From assembly GCA_035222895.1 (NCBI GenBank), contig JAVYIG010000060.1, positions 124,001 to 188,000 on the forward strand: a stretch of 64,000 nt of DNA. The letters are read 5' to 3'. The translations under genes and the position numbers were made by a program. This DNA is from Strongylocentrotus droebachiensis (Eukaryota; Echinodermata; Echinoidea; Camarodonta; Strongylocentrotidae). The notes below the pieces were generated by a model, which saw nothing but the letters and a program-made list of their open reading frames with translations, was not told the DNA's origin and did not search any database. Below are positions 12,342-23,800 of the stretch, one piece after another (positions within the stretch are counted from its first letter, which is position 1; each line of letters begins with the position of its first letter).

Positions 12342-13600
12342 TAAAGAAAAATCTTGACGAAATCAAAAGGTGATACGTTGACTTCGTTACGTATCACCTA
12401 ATGATTCCTTCAAAATTTGCAATTTCAACTTTCGATCGAAAATTTTAACATGATCCCAACATCTGATTAAAAAACAAAGTCACCCTTTTTTATAGCCCAT
12501 GGTCTCAGCTATAACATACCCAAATTTGGGAGAAAACAAAGCACAAATGAGCGAGATAGTGCTGAAAGATGGATGCGATGTAGATTCATAGTGTGGACAA
12601 AATTCACCCTCCATAGACATAACACGCAAATGACGAAAATTCTGACATGTGGCCTTTAATTGAATTTTTGACTATGATGACATCATTTAAATGAAAATTG
12701 GTGTAAACTGATCTCGAAGACGATTGCCTCGGCTACAACATATTAAAATCTAGAAGAGAATCGATGAATATTAAGAGAAATACACTAAATTTTCCATAAA
12801 CATAATGACGTCATAATATGCATTTTTGTATTTTTGACTTCCAAGGCCATTATGATGACGTCAAGATGTACTTAATGGCCAAATGAGATATGAAATCATA
12901 CCTTCGACTCATACTCTATCTAAATATGGAAAAAAAATTGGCAGTCCTTATTCATATCAATGGACTTGTTATGGGCATGTTTTTGCCCATATACGCTATG
13001 TAATACAAAAATCGCGCCTGCGGACGGTTATCTTGAACGGACGCTCATTCCGTTATTAATAGTGATAAAGAGATAAACTTGGTATCAAATTGTTCGGAAA
13101 ATTATGAGGAATATTCGGTCAAAAGCTTTTGCGGAGAAATTATTTTTCGTTCGGCCGTGACGAACGAAAACGTCCAAAAATGCGTGTTTTGCGCGATTTT
13201 TTATGAAATGCTTATAATGGCCTGAAACGTATGCAAAAAAAATTTAAGACGATTTTGAGCAATTTTAAATTTTACGCGCGCATTAACGCGCGCACCTACG
13301 CGTACGCGCATTTTTGCGCGCATTTACTGATCTGAAATTGACCCGATAAATATTGACCTTGATCATGACAAATATGAATGAGAAATGGCTTTCTGTTATG
13401 AAGATATGATCATAAGTTGATTTTCACAAAATGGCGTCTGGATGACGTCACGATGACTTTGAGTCTTTGAAAAGTCACGCAGTTCTAAGTTAGATTAAGA
13501 TCTATCATCATTGAAAGTTTCATGACAATGGCTTTATTCAGTCTTGAGATATCCTGCGAACAAAATCGAGGAAGAATAATAGGAAGAAGAAGAATAATAA
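12342..13600. repeat. A-family satellite, single monomer between B3 copy and element D
   Basis: One A monomer lies between the duplicated B triplet and D. It differs from its counterpart at 4456 by A at 12705. Its AAT tail ends with A at 13600, directly followed by the CTAG of D, the same monomer position at which B elements are inserted. Confidence 0.92.
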
Positions 13601-13640
13601 CTAGACTTTAATTCGTCACTTTGACGAATTAGGTGATACG
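13601..13640 (-). other. Helitron 3' terminus of element D
   Basis: CTAG 13601-13604, 4-nt spacer, TAATTCGTCA 13609-13618, loop CTT, TGACGAATTA 13622-13631, then AGGTGATACG (13631-13640, sharing the last stem base). The stem sequence has nothing in common with that of B, but spacing and order are the same. The A monomer's lead TCTTGACGAAATC...AGGTGATACG resembles the inner half of this terminus. Confidence 0.8.
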
Positions 13641-14002
13641 AAGCTATTTTTGTATCATGAAAGTGTCCCGATGACGATCTAATGATAATATTCATGAATA
13701 CGATAATGACGATATTGATGATGATGAAAAGAAGATGATGAGGAGAAGGGAAACAGCGCAAAAGAGAGGAGAGAGAGAGAGATGCAATCGAGAACAATGC
13801 CTTCCATATTTCTAGCATAAATAAGCTCTTGTGAATACTGATCATGAAAGTGTTGCCGATAATCAAAAAACCATTATGTTCATGAATACGATAATGACGA
13901 TATTAGAATGATGACCATGATTGAAAGTGGCACAGCGCCCCCTTCAGGTTTTCGATAGAGGATTAAACTGTTTACTTATACTAAACAAGCTCAAAACACT
14001 TT

Positions 14003-14213
14003 TTTTTAATAAATATTACAAAATGTACATAGTGATTAATTTAGTCCTGATTTAATATAAAATATGAGTAAGATATTAATATTGTACCCATCCATAATCC
14101 AACAGCATTTTTTAATAAATATTACAAAATGTACATAGTGATTAATTTAGTCCTGATTTAATATAAAATATGAGTAAGATATTAATATTGTACCCATCCA
14201 TAACCCAACAGCT
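14003..14213. repeat. 106-bp tandem duplication inside D
   Basis: Two nearly identical AT-rich units lie side by side with a period of 106 bp, each with TTTAGTCCTGATTTAATA and ending in CCAACAGC. The few differences include TAATCC against TAACCC near the end. A third, clearly more diverged copy lies at about 15063-15172, so the ~958-bp duplication is older than this local one. Confidence 0.88.
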
Positions 14214-14335
14214 ATGATGTTAAATCTAGAAACGATTATCAGTATGCATGGCAGTGAATGGCCAAACGATAGAAATTGCCTCGAATTTCCTTGGATTAAA
14301 TTATTATACATTATAAATGAGACAAGCTGAGATGA

Positions 14336-14562
14336 TGCAGAGAAATAGGGGAGAGAGTAGAGAAAGAGAGAGACAGAGACAGAAGGAGACAGATCAAGAG
14401 ATGAAGAGTTAAGGGAGAGGGTGAAAGTGTAAGACAGAGGGAGAGAACAAGAGAGATAAAGATGAGAGAGACCAAGAGAAGGAGAGGGGCAGAACAAGAC
14501 TAGGTAAAGGGAGACAGAGCAAGAGAGAAAAGAGAGAGAGAGGGGAGAGATGCAATTGAGAA
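14336..14562. repeat. GA-rich (polypurine) tract
   Basis: Simple-sequence DNA dominated by GAGA, GACAGA and GGGAGA on the plus strand. Its minus strand gives a spurious 116-codon serine/leucine-rich frame. A shorter related GA-rich tract lies at about 15297-15385, in the second copy of the 958-bp repeat. Confidence 0.9.
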
Positions 14563-15296
14563 AGATGCCTTCAATATTTCTAGCATAAATAGCTAGGCTC
14601 TTGAATTACTATCATAAAAGTATGCAGAAACTGCAGATGATGATATAATGATAATGTTCATCAATACGATAATGACGATATTGATAATGTTGATGACCAT
14701 AATTAAAAGTGGTATAGCGCCCCCTTCAGGTATTCAATTGAGGATTGTTGTATATGATAACTGTTAACTATTACCAGGGAGAGTGCCCTGCTATTACTAA
14801 CAAAAAATTCGCCTGATTGCAGAGAAATACTTATACCAATCATTGAAGTGATATTTCGACGCGCTAAATACGCAACAATGACGTCATTAGAGCTGATTAT
14901 GACTAATAAGGACTATATCTAAATTAAGTTTCTTGCATGCTTATTGACCGTTCTGTATTGGAAAGAAAGATCTATCGTTTGAATAACGTGTCGACACACT
15001 GTGGATGTGAATGCTTTCGTGTGCCATCTGTCAAGTCTTGAGATAACATGAAAATAAAGTTTATTAACACTTCAAAAAAAATTAAAGCATGTATACAGTG
15101 ATTTATTTAGTCCTGATTCAATTAATATGATTAAGATATTAATATTTTACCCATCATAACCCAACAGCTATAAGATGTTAAATCTATAAATAATTGTTAG
15201 TATGCATGGCAGTGAATGGTCAAACGATAGAAATTGGTTCAAATTTCCTTTGATTTGATTTGTGTACATGTAATAAACTAATAAATGAGACACTGA

Positions 15297-15440
15297 AATG
15301 ATGCAGAGAGGGGAGATACTATAAAGAAAGAGAGAGGCAGATCGAGACAGAGGAAGACAGACCAAGACAGAAAGACGAAGGCAGCTAGGCATCTCACCCT
15401 TCTCCTTTCTTCTCAATCCTCTTTTCCCTCTTTCTTCTTC
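15297..15440. repeat. Polypurine-to-polypyrimidine switch
   Basis: A GA-rich stretch (about 15297-15385) is followed within some 15 bases by a CT-rich stretch (about 15395-15440). Purine and pyrimidine therefore swap strands sharply. Such tracts can form triplex or fold-back structures in general; whether this one does is unknown. Confidence 0.75.
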
Positions 15441-15654
15441 TACTTTTACTTCTAATAATTCCGAATGTTTTTTTATATTGTATTTTACATGTGTAAAACA
15501 TTGCAAATTTGGCTGTTTAGGCCGCAATGCATTGTTGTTCTTTTATTTTTATTAACAATAAAAACACTATCATTTCATTTTAATACTAGGACACTGCTAA
15601 CGATAACATTTCAAAAATAGGACATACGTGACATATTCATAATTACCGCAAAGT

Positions 15655-16891
15655 TCTACAGAATTTGCAATTCCAACTTTTGATTGAAAATTTCGACGAG
15701 ATATCAACATCTGATCAAAAAACTAAAAGCACCGTTTTTATAGCCCATGGTCTCAGCTATAACATACCCAAATTTGGGAGAAAGAAGAGCACAAATAAGC
15801 AAGATAGTGCTCATAGATGAATGCCATGTAGATTCAAGATGTTAACAACATTCACCTTCCATAGACATAACATGCAAATTACGAAAATTCTGACATGTGG
15901 CCTTTGATTGAAGTTTGTACTATGATGACGTCATTAAAATGAAAATTAATGTGTATTGATTTTGTGGACGATTGCCTCGACTACAACATATTTGAATCTA
16001 GAAGAAAATCGATGAATATCGAGAGAAATACACTAAATTTTCCATAAACATAATGACGTCATAATATGCATTTTTGTATTTTTGACTTCCAAGGCCATTA
16101 TGATGACGTCAAGATGTACTTAATGGCCAAATGAGATATGAAATCATACCTTCGACTCATACTCTATCTAAATATGGAAAAAAAATTGGCAGTCCTTATT
16201 CATATCAATGGACTTTTTATGGGCATGTTTTTGCCCATATACGCTATGTAATACAAAAATCGCGCGTGCGGACGGTTATCTTGAACGGACGCTCATTCCG
16301 TTATTAATAGTGATAAAGAGATAAACTTGGTATCAAATTGTTCGTAAAATTATGAGGAATATTCGGTCAAAAGCTTTTGCGGAGAAATTATTTTTCGTTC
16401 GGCCGTGACGAACGAAAACGCGCAAAAATGCGTGTTTTGCGCGATTTTTTATGAATGCTTATAATGGCCTAAAACGTATGCAAAAAAAATTTAAGACGAT
16501 TTTGAGCAATTTTAAATTTTACGCGCGCATTAACGCGCGCACCTACGCGTACGCGCATTTTGGCGCGCATTTATTGATCGGAAATTGACCCGACAAATAT
16601 TGACCTTGATCATGACAAATATGAATGAGAAATGACTTTCTGTTATGAAGATATGATCATAAGTTGATTTTCACAAAATGGCGCCTGGATGACGTCACGA
16701 TAATTTTGAGTCTTTGAAAAGTCACACAGTTCTAAGTTAGACTAAGATCTATTATCATTGAAAGTTTCATGACAATGGCTTTATTCAGTCTTGAGATATC
16801 CTGCGAACAAAATCATGGCAGAATAATAATAATAATAAAAATCTTGACGAAATCAATAGGTGATACGTTGACTTCGTTACGTATCACCTAA
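15655..16891 (-). repeat. Diverged A-like right (5') half of element D
   Basis: Collinear with the A monomer body from its AATTTGCAATT segment to the terminal hairpin. It shares several states with C monomers against A: GATTGAAAATTTCGAC, CGCGCGTGCGG and AATCAATAGG. It carries four TGACGTCA sites, including one near 15926 where A and C have TGACATCA. It ends with the hairpin AGGTGATACGT 16858-16868 / ACGTATCACCT 16879-16889. These features suggest that it is close to the common ancestor of A and C. Confidence 0.82.
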
Positions 16892-16951
16892 TAAAGAAAA
16901 ATCTTGACGAAATCAAAAGGTGATACGTTGACTTCGTTACGTATCACCTAA
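16858..16951 (-). other. Doubled 5'-terminal hairpin at D / A-array junction
   Basis: The D end hairpin (16858-16889) is followed after AAT by the lead AAAGAAAAATCTTGACG and a second copy of the hairpin (16918-16949) belonging to the first array monomer. Both have 11-bp arms around a 10-nt loop. The same double arrangement recurs at 28261-28322, where D's left half is absent. Confidence 0.88.
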
Positions 16952-17394
16952 TGATTCCTTCAAAATTTGCAATTTCAACTTTCGATCGAAAATTTTAACA
17001 TGATCCCAACATCTGATTAAAAAACAAAGTCACCCTTTTTTATAGCCCATGGTCTCAGCTATAACATACCCAAATTTGGGAGAAAACAAAGCACAAATGA
17101 GCGAGATAGTGCTGAAAGATGGATGCGATGTAGATTCATAGTGTGGACAAAATTCACCCTCCATAGACATAACACGCAAATGACGAAAATTCTGACATGT
17201 GGCCTTTAATTGAATTTTTGACTATGATGACATCATTTAAATGAAAATTGGTGTAAACTGATCTCGAAGACGATTGCCTCGGCTACAACATATTAAAATC
17301 TAGAAGAGAATCGATGAATATTAAGAGAAATACACTAAATTTTCCATAAACATAATGACGTCATAATATGCATTTTTGTATTTTTGACTTCCAA

Positions 17395-17430
17395 GGCCAT
17401 TATGATGACGTCAAGATGTACTTAATGGCC
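17395..17430. other. Inverted repeat enclosing a TGACGTCA site (representative)
   Basis: GGCCATTA (17395-17402) and TAATGGCC (17423-17430) are perfect 8-bp arms around 20 bases that hold TGACGTCA. B1 has the same arms at 722-729 and 750-757 although the interior differs. The arms are thus more conserved than the loop between families. Confidence 0.7.
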
Positions 17431-17519
17431 AAATGAGATATGAAATCATACCTTCGACTCATACTCTATCTAAATATGGAAAAAAAATTGGCAGTCCTTA
17501 TTCATATCAATGGACTTGT

Positions 17520-17541
17520 TATGGGCATGTTTTTGCCCATA
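17520..17541. other. Stem-loop TATGGGCA/TGCCCATA (representative)
   Basis: A perfect 8-bp stem with a 6-nt TGTTTT loop, present in each A monomer. B and C have TATAGGCA in the left arm, giving one mismatch, while the loop and right arm are unchanged. Confidence 0.7.
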
Positions 17542-17693
17542 TACGCTATGTAATACAAAAATCGCGCCTGCGGACGGTTATCTTGAACGGACGCTCATTC
17601 CGTTATTAATAGTGATAAAGAGATAAACTTGGTATCAAATTGTTCGGAAAATTATGAGGAATATTCGGTCAAAAGCTTTTGCGGAGAAATTAT

Positions 17694-17720
17694 TTTTCGT
17701 TCGGCCGTGACGAACGAAAA
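17694..17720. other. Stem-loop TTTTCGTTCG/CGAACGAAAA (representative)
   Basis: A perfect 10-bp stem around the 7-nt loop GCCGTGA, found in all A and C monomers. B has instead a CGCGCG-AAAA-CGCGCG hairpin at the corresponding place, so a hairpin is kept although the sequence changed. Confidence 0.75.
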
Positions 17721-17823
17721 CGTCCAAAAATGCGTGTTTTGCGCGATTTTTTATGAAATGCTTATAATGGCCTGAAACGTATGCAAAAAAAATTTAAGAC
17801 GATTTTGAGCAATTTTAAATTTT

Positions 17824-17873
17824 ACGCGCGCATTAACGCGCGCACCTACGCGTACGCGCATTTTTGCGCGCAT
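17824..17873. other. CG-alternating tract (representative)
   Basis: About 50 bases of ACGCGCGC, TACGCGTACGCGC and TGCGCGC runs in otherwise AT-rich DNA. It includes GCGCGC-ATTAAC-GCGCGC, which can also pair as a hairpin. Alternating purine-pyrimidine CG runs are known Z-DNA formers. Equivalent tracts occur in B, at two places per element. The many CpGs suggest little methylation-driven decay, which is inference. Confidence 0.7.
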
Positions 17874-20800
17874 TTACTGATCTGAAATTGACCCGATAAA
17901 TATTGACCTTGATCATGACAAATATGAATGAGAAATGGCTTTCTGTTATGAAGATATGATCATAAGTTGATTTTCACAAAATGGCGTCTGGATGACGTCA
18001 CGATGACTTTGAGTCTTTGAAAAGTCACGCAGTTCTAAGTTAGATTAAGATCTATCATCATTGAAAGTTTCATGACAATGGCTTTATTCAGTCTTGAGAT
18101 ATCCTGCGAACAAAATCGAGGAAGAATAATAGGAAGAAGAAGAATAATAATAAAGAAAAATCTTGACGAAATCAAAAGGTGATACGTTGACTTCGTTACG
18201 TATCACCTAATGATTCCTTCAAAATTTGCAATTTCAACTTTCGATCGAAAATTTTAACATGATCCCAACATCTGATTAAAAAACAAAGTCACCCTTTTTT
18301 ATAGCCCATGGTCTCAGCTATAACATACCCAAATTTGGGAGAAAACAAAGCACAAATGAGCGAGATAGTGCTGAAAGATGGATGCGATGTAGATTCAAAG
18401 TGTGGACAAAATTCACCCTCCATAGACATAACACGCAAATGACGAAAATTCTGACATGTGGCCTTTAATTGAATTTTTGACTATGATGACATCATTTAAA
18501 TGAAAATTGGTGTAAACTGATCTCGAAGACGATTGCCTCGGCTACAACATATTAAAATCTAGAAGAGAATCGATGAATATTAAGAGAAATACACTAAATT
18601 TTCCATAAACATAATGACGTCATAATATGCATTTTTGTATTTTTGACTTCCAAGGCCATTATGATGACGTCAAGATGTACTTAATGGCCAAATGAGATAT
18701 GAAATCATACCTTCGACTCATACTCTATCTAAATATGGAAAAAAAATTGGCAGTCCTTATTCATATCAATGGACTTGTTATGGGCATGTTTTTGCCCATA
18801 TACGCTATGTAATACAAAAATCGCGCCTGCGGACGGTTATCTTGAACGGACGCTCATTCCGTTATTAATAGTGATAAAGAGATAAACTTGGTATCAAATT
18901 GTTCGGAAAATTATGAGGAATATTCGGTCAAAAGCTTTTGCGGAGAAATTATTTTTCGTTCGGCCGTGACGAACGAAAACGTCCAAAAATGCGTGTTTTG
19001 CGCGATTTTTTATGAAATGCTTATAATGGCCTGAAACGTATGCAAAAAAAATTTAAGACGATTTTGAGCAATTTTAAATTTTACGCGCGCATTAACGCGC
19101 GCACCTACGCGTACGCGCATTTTTGCGCGCATTTACTGATCTGAAATTGACCCGATAAATATTGACCTTGATCATGACAAATATGAATGAGAAATGGCTT
19201 TCTGTTATGAAGATATGATCATAAGTTGATTTTCACAAAATGGCGTCTGGATGACGTCACGATGACTTTGAGTCTTTGAAAAGTCACGCAGTTCTAAGTT
19301 AGATTAAGATCTATCATCATTGAAAGTTTCATGACAATGGCTTTATTCAGTCTTGAGATATCCTGCGAACAAAATCGAGGAAAAATAATAGGAAGAAGAA
19401 GAATAATAATAAAGAAAAATCTTGACGAAATCAAAAGGTGATACGTTGACTTCGTTACGTATCACCTAATGATTCCTTCAAAATTTGCAATTTCAACTTT
19501 CGATCGAAAATTTTAACATGATCCCAACATCTGATTAAAAAACAAAGTCACCCTTTTTTATAGCCCATGGTCTCAGCTATAACATACCCAAATTTGGGAG
19601 AAAACAAAGCACAAATGAGCGAGATAGTGCTGAAAGATGGATGCGATGTAGATTCATAGTGTGGACAAAATTCACCCTCCATAGACATAACACGCAAATG
19701 ACGAAAATTCTGACATGTGGCCTTTAATTGAATTTTTGACTATGATGACATCATTTAAATGAAAATTGGTGTAAACTGATCTCGAAGACGATTGCCTCGG
19801 CTACAACATATTAAAATCTAGAAGAGAATCGATGAATATTAAGAGAAATACACTAAATTTTCCATAAACATAATGACGTCATAATATGCATTTTTGTATT
19901 TTTGACTTCCAAGGCCATTATGATGACGTCAAGATGTACTTAATGGCCAAATGAGATATGAAATCATACCTTCGACTCATACTCTATCTAAATATGGAAA
20001 AAAAATTGGCAGTCCTTATTCATATCAATGGACTTGTTATGGGCATGTTTTTGCCCATATACGCTATGTAATACAAAAATCGCGCCTGCGGACGGTTATC
20101 TTGAACGGACGCTCATTCCGTTATTAATAGTGATAAAGAGATAAACTTGGTATCAAATTGTTCGGAAAATTATGAGGAATATTCGGTCAAAAGCTTTTGC
20201 GGAGAAATTATTTTTCGTTCGGCCGTGACGAACGAAAACGTCCAAAAATGCGTGTTTTGCGCGATTTTTTATGAAATGCTTATAATGGCCTGAAACGTAT
20301 GCAAAAAAAATTTAAGACGATTTTGAGCAATTTTAAATTTTACGCGCGCATTAACGCGCGCACCTACGCGTACGCGCATTTTTGCGCGCATTTACTGATC
20401 TGAAATTGACCCGATAAATATTGACCTTGATCATGACAAATATGAATGAGAAATGGCTTTCTGTTATGAAGATATGATCATAAGTTGATTTTCACAAAAT
20501 GGCGTCTGGATGACGTCACGATGACTTTGAGTCTTTGAAAAGTCACGCAGTTCTAAGTTAGATTAAGATCTATCATCATTGAAAGTTTCATGACAATGGC
20601 TTTATTCAGTCTTGAGATATCATGCGAACAAAATCGAGGAAGAATAATAGGAAGAAGAAGAATAATAATAAAGAAAAATCTTGACGAAATCAAAAGGTGA
20701 TACGTTGACTTCGTTACGTATCACCTAATGATTCCTTCAAAATTTGCAATTTCAACTTTCGATCGAAAATTTTAACATGATCCCAACATCTGATTAAAAA

Positions 20801-23800
20801 ACAAAGTCACCCTTTTTTATAGCCCATGGTCTCAGCTATAACATACCCAAATTTGGGAGAAAACAAAGCACAAATGAGCGAGATAGTGCTGAAAGATGGA
20901 TGCGATGTAGATTCAAAGTGTGGACAAAATTCACCCTCCATAGACATAACACGCAAATGACGAAAATTCTGACATGTGGCCTTTAATTGAATTTTTGACT
21001 ATGATGACATCATTTAAATGAAAATTGGTGTAAACTGATCTCGAAGACGATTGCCTCGGCTACAACATATTAAAATCTAGAAGAGAATCGATGAATATTA
21101 AGAGAAATACACTAAATTTTCCATAAACATAATGACGTCATAATATGCATTTTTGTATTTTTGACTTCCAAGGCCATTATGATGACGTCAAGATGTACTT
21201 AATGGCCAAATGAGATATGAAATCATACCTTCGACTCATACTCTATCTAAATATGGAAAAAAAATTGGCAGTCCTTATTCATATCAATGGACTTGTTATG
21301 GGCATGTTTTTGCCCATATACGCTATGTAATACAAAAATCGCGCCTGCGGACGGTTATCTTGAACGGACGCTCATTCCGTTATTAATAGTGATAAAGAGA
21401 TAAACTTGGTATCAAATTGTTCGGAAAATTATGAGGAATATTCGGTCAAAAGCTTTTGCGGAGAAATTATTTTTCGTTCGGCCGTGACGAACGAAAACGT
21501 CCAAAAATGCGTGTTTTGCGCGATTTTTTATGAAATGCTTATAATGGCCTGAAACGTATGCAAAAAAAATTTAAGACGATTTTGAGCAATTTTAAATTTT
21601 ACGCGCGCATTAACGCGCGCACCTACGCGTACGCGCATTTTTGCGCGCATTTACTGATCTGAAATTGACCCGATAAATATTGACCTTGATCATGACAAAT
21701 ATGAATGAGAAATGGCTTTCTGTTATGAAGATATGATCATAAGTTGATTTTCACAAAATGGCGTCTGGATGACGTCACGATGACTTTGAGTCTTTGAAAA
21801 GTCACGCAGTTCTAAGTTAGATTAAGATCTATCATCATTGAAAGTTTCATGACAATGGCTTTATTCAGTCTTGAGATATCCTGCGAACAAAATCGAGGAA
21901 GAATAATAGGAAGAAGAAGAATAATAATAAAGAAAAATCTTGACGAAATCAAAAGGTGATACGTTGACTTCGTTACGTATCACCTAATGATTCCTTCAAA
22001 ATTTGCAATTTCAACTTTCGATCGAAAATTTTAACATGATCCCAACATCTGATTAAAAAACAAAGTCACCCTTTTTTATAGCCCATGGTCTCAGCTATAA
22101 CATACCCAAATTTGGGAGAAAACAAAGCACAAATGAGCGAGATAGTGCTGAAAGATGGATGCGATGTAGATTCATAGTGTGGACAAAATTCACCCTCCAT
22201 AGACATAACACGCAAATGACGAAAATTCTGACATGTGGCCTTTAATTGAATTTTTGACTATGATGACATCATTTAAATGAAAATTGGTGTAAACTGATCT
22301 CGAAGACGATTGCCTCGGCTACAACATATTAAAATCTAGAAGAGAATCGATGAATATTAAGAGAAATACACTAAATTTTCCATAAACATAATGACGTCAT
22401 AATATGCATTTTTGTATTTTTGACTTCCAAGGCCATTATGATGACGTCAAGATGTACTTAATGGCCAAATGAGATATGAAATCATACCTTCGACTCATAC
22501 TCTATCTAAATATGGAAAAAAAATTGGCAGTCCTTATTCATATCAATGGACTTGTTATGGGCATGTTTTTGCCCATATACGCTATGTAATACAAAAATCG
22601 CGCCTGCGGACGGTTATCTTGAACGGACGCTCATTCCGTTATTAATAGTGATAAAGAGATAAACTTGGTATCAAATTGTTCGGAAAATTATGAGGAATAT
22701 TCGGTCAAAAGCTTTTGCGGAGAAATTATTTTTCGTTCGGCCGTGACGAACGAAAACGTCCAAAAATGCGTGTTTTGCGCGATTTTTTATGAAATGCTTA
22801 TAATGGCCTGAAACGTATGCAAAAAAAATTTAAGACGATTTTGAGCAATTTTAAATTTTACGCGCGCATTAACGCGCGCACCTACGCGTACGCGCATTTT
22901 TGCGCGCATTTACTGATCTGAAATTGACCCGATAAATATTGACCTTGATCATGACAAATATGAATGAGAAATGGCTTTCTGTTATGAAGATATGATCATA
23001 AGTTGATTTTCACAAAATGGCGTCTGGATGACGTCACGATGACTTTGAGTCTTTGAAAAGTCACGCAGTTCTAAGTTAGATTAAGATCTATCATCATTGA
23101 AAGTTTCATGACAATGGCTTTATTCAGTCTTGAGATATCCTGCGAACAAAATCGAGGAAGAATAATAGGAAGAAGAAGAATAATAATAAAGAAAAATCTT
23201 GACGAAATCAAAAGGTGATACGTTGACTTCGTTACGTATCACCTAATGATTCCTTCAAAATTTGCAATTTCAACTTTCGATCGAAAATTTTAACATGATC
23301 CCAACATCTGATTAAAAAACAAAGTCACCCTTTTTTATAGCCCATGGTCTCAGCTATAACATACCCAAATTTGGGAGAAAACAAAGCACAAATGAGCGAG
23401 ATAGTGCTGAAAGATGGATGCGATGTAGATTCATAGTGTGGACAAAATTCACCCTCCATAGACATAACACGCAAATGACGAAAATTCTGACATGTGGCCT
23501 TTAATTGAATTTTTGACTATGATGACATCATTTAAATGAAAATTGGTGTAAACTGATCTCGAAGACGATTGCCTCGGCTACAACATATTAAAATCTAGAA
23601 GAGAATCGATGAATATTAAGAGAAATACACTAAATTTTCCATAAACATAATGACGTCATAATATGCATTTTTGTATTTTTGACTTCCAAGGCCATTATGA
23701 TGACGTCAAGATGTACTTAATGGCCAAATGAGATATGAAATCATACCTTCGACTCATACTCTATCTAAATATGGAAAAAAAATTGGCAGTCCTTATTCAT

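Larger units (their letters stand above)
1..13598. repeat. 7,887-bp tandem segmental duplication (second copy partial)
   Basis: Bases 1-5711 recur at 7888-13598 at a constant offset of 7887. The repeated block runs: part of an A monomer, three B elements, one A monomer. Copy 1 then has two further A monomers (5712-8228) before copy 2 starts, so the higher-order unit is three A monomers plus three B elements. In my reading the copies differ at one noted base, 4818 (C) against 12705 (A). B1, B2 and B3 differ from one another at many positions, so the duplication is much younger than the B elements. A recent unequal exchange is the simplest explanation; an assembly duplication cannot be excluded from sequence alone. 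Confidence 0.9.
13641..15654. repeat. Left (3') half of element D: degenerate internal duplications, no gene
   Basis: About 2 kb unlike the satellites. A block with CATGAAAGTGT and an AATGATAATRTTCATSAATACG core recurs near 13654, 13843 and 14607. AGCGCCCCCTTCAGG occurs at 13934-13948 and 14716-14730. A segment containing TATGCATGGCAGTGAATGG occurs twice, 958 bp apart (from about 14216 and 15174). One TGACGTCA is at 14879-14886. About 14746-15060 and 15440-15650 hold nothing I recognise. Open frames on the minus strand at 13534-13866, 14147-14497 and 15168-15527 are serine/leucine-rich translations of GA-rich DNA and are not called. Confidence 0.7.
13601..16891 (-). mobile_element. Element D: 3.3-kb Helitron-like element, putative progenitor of the satellites
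   Basis: CTAG 13601-13604 follows A (13600), and the right end CACCTAA stops at 16891 before T (16892). Joining 13600 to 16892 restores the A-A monomer junction exactly. The 3' hairpin (13609-13631) has a 10-bp stem. Subterminal AGGTGATACG (13631-13640) is the exact complement of CGTATCACCT (16880-16889) at the other end, the same architecture as B but with a different sequence. The minus-strand 5' dinucleotide is TT, not the usual TC. The left ~2 kb is unrelated to the satellites; the right ~1.2 kb (from about 15655) is a diverged A monomer. No Rep/helicase frame is present, so it is non-autonomous. The alternative, two adjacent unrelated repeats, is less likely because the ends match each other. 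Confidence 0.75.
17228..18000. promoter_or_regulatory. Representative TGACGTCA (CRE-like) cluster of an A monomer
   Basis: In the first array monomer, exact TGACGTCA palindromes lie at 17356-17363, 17406-17413 and 17993-18000, with the one-base variant TGACATCA at 17228-17235. TGACGTCA is the established consensus site of CREB/ATF bZIP proteins. The pattern repeats in every A and C monomer, and corresponding sites exist in B. That they are bound is inference only; no promoter or transcript can be shown here. Confidence 0.4.

Noticed and set aside
14147-14497. 116-codon minus-strand frame, with similar ones at 13534-13866 and 15168-15527
   Set aside because: Composition is serine/leucine-rich because it reads GA-rich simple DNA; a hydrophobic or signal-like look is a by-product of CT-rich codons.
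13601-16891. Search for a Rep/helicase or other transposase reading frame in D
   Set aside because: No open frame of useful length or with HUH or helicase motifs is visible on either strand.
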